Source: Kitasatospora kifunensis (lineage in GTDB: Bacteria; Actinomycetota; Actinomycetes; Streptomycetales; Streptomycetaceae). Taken from it: a stretch of 64,000 nucleotides of DNA. How positions within the stretch are numbered: the stretch's first letter is position 1; every line of letters starts with the position of its first letter. The position numbers and the translations under genes were made by a program. The stretch covers positions 3,286,001 to 3,350,000 of the forward strand of contig NZ_JACHJV010000001.1 of the NCBI RefSeq assembly GCF_014203855.1. Reading direction: 5' to 3'. Positions 62,800 to 64,000 of this stretch are shown here, one piece after another. The notes beneath the pieces were generated by a model. It had not been told where the DNA came from. It did no database searches and saw only the letters and a program-made list of their open reading frames with translations.

Positions 62800-62835
62800 G
62801 GGCGCCCCGGTCCCGCCCTGCGGACCGGAGCGCCC
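62800..62835 (-). terminator. Hairpin after metB
   Basis: GGGCGCCCCGGTCC at 62800-62813 pairs with 62822-62835 with one mismatch, 37 bases past the metB stop. Confidence 0.6.
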
Positions 62836-62871
62836 TGAGGTCAGATCACCTTCGACCGACCGGCAGCGGGC

Positions 62872-64000
62872 TCAGTTCAGCGCCTGGGCCAGGTCGGCGA
62901 CCAGGTCGTCGGCCGACTCGATGCCCACCGACAGCCGCACCAGGTCGGCCGGCACCTCGAGCAGCGAACCGGCCGCCGAGGCGTGCGTCATCCGCCCGGG
63001 GTGCTCGATCAGCGACTCCACGCCGCCCAGCGACTCACCGAGGGTGAACAGCTTGGCCCGGTTGCAGACCTCGACCGCCGCCTGCTCGCCGCCCTCCACC
63101 CGGAACGAGACCATGCCGCCGAAGGCCTTCATCTGCTTGGCCGCCACCTCGTGGTTGGCGTGCGAGACCAGACCCGGGTAGAAGATCTCGGTGACCTTCG
63201 GGTGGCGGGCCAGCAGTGCCACGATCTGCTCGGCGTTGGCGGTGTGCCGGTCCATCCGCACGCCCAGCGTCTTGATCCCGCGCAGCACCAGCCAGGAGTC
63301 GAACGGCCCGGCCACCGCGCCCATCGCGTTCTGGTGGTAGGCCAGCCGCTCGCCGAGCTCGGCGTCCGCCGCGACCAGCGCGCCACCGACCACGTCGGAG
63401 TGCCCGCCCATGTACTTGGTGGTGGAGTGCACCACCACGTCGGCGCCCAGCGCCAGCGGCTGCTGCAGGTACGGGCTGGCGAAGGTGTTGTCCACCACCA
63501 GCAGCGCGCCGGCCTCGTGGGCGATCTGCGCGACGGCGGCGATGTCGGTCACGCCGAGCAGCGGGTTGCTGGGCGTCTCGACCCAGAGCGCCTTGGTGTT
63601 GGGCTTGAACGCCTCGCGGACCTTCTCGGGGTGCTGGGTGTCGGCCACCGAGAAGTCCACGCCCCAGCGGGTCAGCACCTTGCTGAAGAGCCGGAAGGTG
63701 CCGCCGTAGGCGTCGTTGGGGATCACGATGTGGTCGCCGGGGGCGAGCACGGTGCGCAGCAGGGTGTCCTCGGCGGCCAGGCCGGAGGCGAAGGCCAGCC
63801 CGCGCTGCCCGCCCTCCAGCGCCGCCAGGCACTCCTCCAGCGCCGTACGGGTCGGGTTCGCCGACCGGCTGTACTCGTAACCGCCGCGCAGGCCGCCGAC
63901 GCCGTCCTGCTTGTAGGTCGACACCTGGTAGATGGGAGGGACGACCGCCCCGGTACGGGGGTCGGCTTCCTGACCCGCGTGGATGGCGAGGGTCTCGAAG
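62872..64000 (-). CDS. metB: Cystathionine gamma-synthase (5' end beyond window)
   Basis: PLP enzyme joining O-acyl-homoserine and cysteine to cystathionine in methionine synthesis, or acting in reverse as a gamma-lyase. About 376 residues are visible and the frame is still open at base 64000 (FETLAIHAGQEADPRTG reads near the edge), so only the very N-terminus is missing. Cys/Met-metabolism PLP motifs are complete: YEYSRSANPTR, GDHIVIPNDAYGGTFRLF, and STTKYMGGHSDVVGGAL with the PLP Lys. End at SVGIESADDLVADLAQAL. Confidence 0.95.
   Translation of the reverse strand, partial: FETLAIHAGQEADPRTGAVVPPIYQVSTYKQDGVGGLRGGYEYSRSANPTRTALEECLAALEGGQRGLAFASGLAAEDTLLRTVLAPGDHIVIPNDAYGGTFRLFSKVLTRWGVDFSVADTQHPEKVREAFKPNTKALWVETPSNPLLGVTDIAAVAQIAHEAGALLVVDNTFASPYLQQPLALGADVVVHSTTKYMGGHSDVVGGALVAADAELGERLAYHQNAMGAVAGPFDSWLVLRGIKTLGVRMDRHTANAEQIVALLARHPKVTEIFYPGLVSHANHEVAAKQMKAFGGMVSFRVEGGEQAAVEVCNRAKLFTLGESLGGVESLIEHPGRMTHASAAGSLLEVPADLVRLSVGIESADDLVADLAQALN

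Overview
High-GC, GTG/TTG-rich starts, mycothiol metabolism (Mca), DUF397/DUF5753 regulator pairs, TipA, a DasR-type operator and rare TTA codons all point to a Streptomyces-like actinomycete (Streptomyces, Kitasatospora or a close relative). Most of the window reads as chromosomal housekeeping and secretome genes, with two accessory blocks of special interest: a graspetide (ATP-grasp RiPP) cluster at about 13.8-18.5 kb and a defence island at about 40.0-55.1 kb.

Layout. 1-5.0 kb: AI-2E-type exporter (cut by the left edge), secreted SLT/coiled-coil protein, PIN-PhoH ATPase and undecaprenyl diphosphate synthase, all on the minus strand. 5.0-13.6 kb: secreted GH18 chitinase behind a DasR-like box, a DUF6191 protein, an odd lipoprotein with an integrase-like tail, an aminoglycoside phosphotransferase-like kinase, a prolyl-aminopeptidase-like hydrolase, a VOC protein, a divergent reductase/TetR pair with a long inverted-repeat operator, and an HTH protein. 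13.8-18.5 kb: two DUF397 genes and an XRE-DUF5753 regulator (with a TTA codon), divergent from three small ORFs and tgmA-tgmB-tgmC (precursor peptide, ATP-grasp ligase, PIMT-like methyltransferase).

18.6-40.0 kb: TipA-like MerR regulator with its 19-bp-spacer promoter, SnoaL-like and GNAT proteins, a 0.66-kb gene-poor stretch, a VanZ-fusion membrane protein (TTA codon), Uma2 nuclease-like protein, secreted serine hydrolase, peptidase-inhibitor I36 protein, prepilin peptidase, Ser/Thr kinase with a beta-propeller, alanine-type aminotransferase, PEP carboxykinase, hemolysin-III-like protein, a secreted cysteine-peptidase-like pair, an XRE-like protein, a GNAT protein and a DUF255 thioredoxin-like protein. 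Several short tandem repeats (12-18 bp) occur here.

40.0-55.1 kb: a defence island. Vsr endonuclease and a C5-cytosine methyltransferase face a three-gene minus-strand operon led by a 1148-residue fusion of a complete sigma-70-type factor with a GHKL (MutL/Hsp90-fold) ATPase, followed by an unknown protein and a DUF6339 protein. Divergent from the fusion is a tightly overlapping four-gene operon: NERD nuclease-helicase, DrmA-like helicase, DrmB-like DUF1998 protein and a further SF1 helicase. DrmA, DrmB and the methyltransferase recall DISARM, but DrmC is absent and the sigma-GHKL module is not part of DISARM as I know it. This is the best candidate here for an undescribed system.

55.2-64.0 kb: core genes again: LCP-family cell-wall protein, NAD(P)-binding protein, small membrane protein, mca, DUF4307 protein, greA, a DrrAB-type ABC exporter, and cystathionine gamma-synthase (cut by the right edge).
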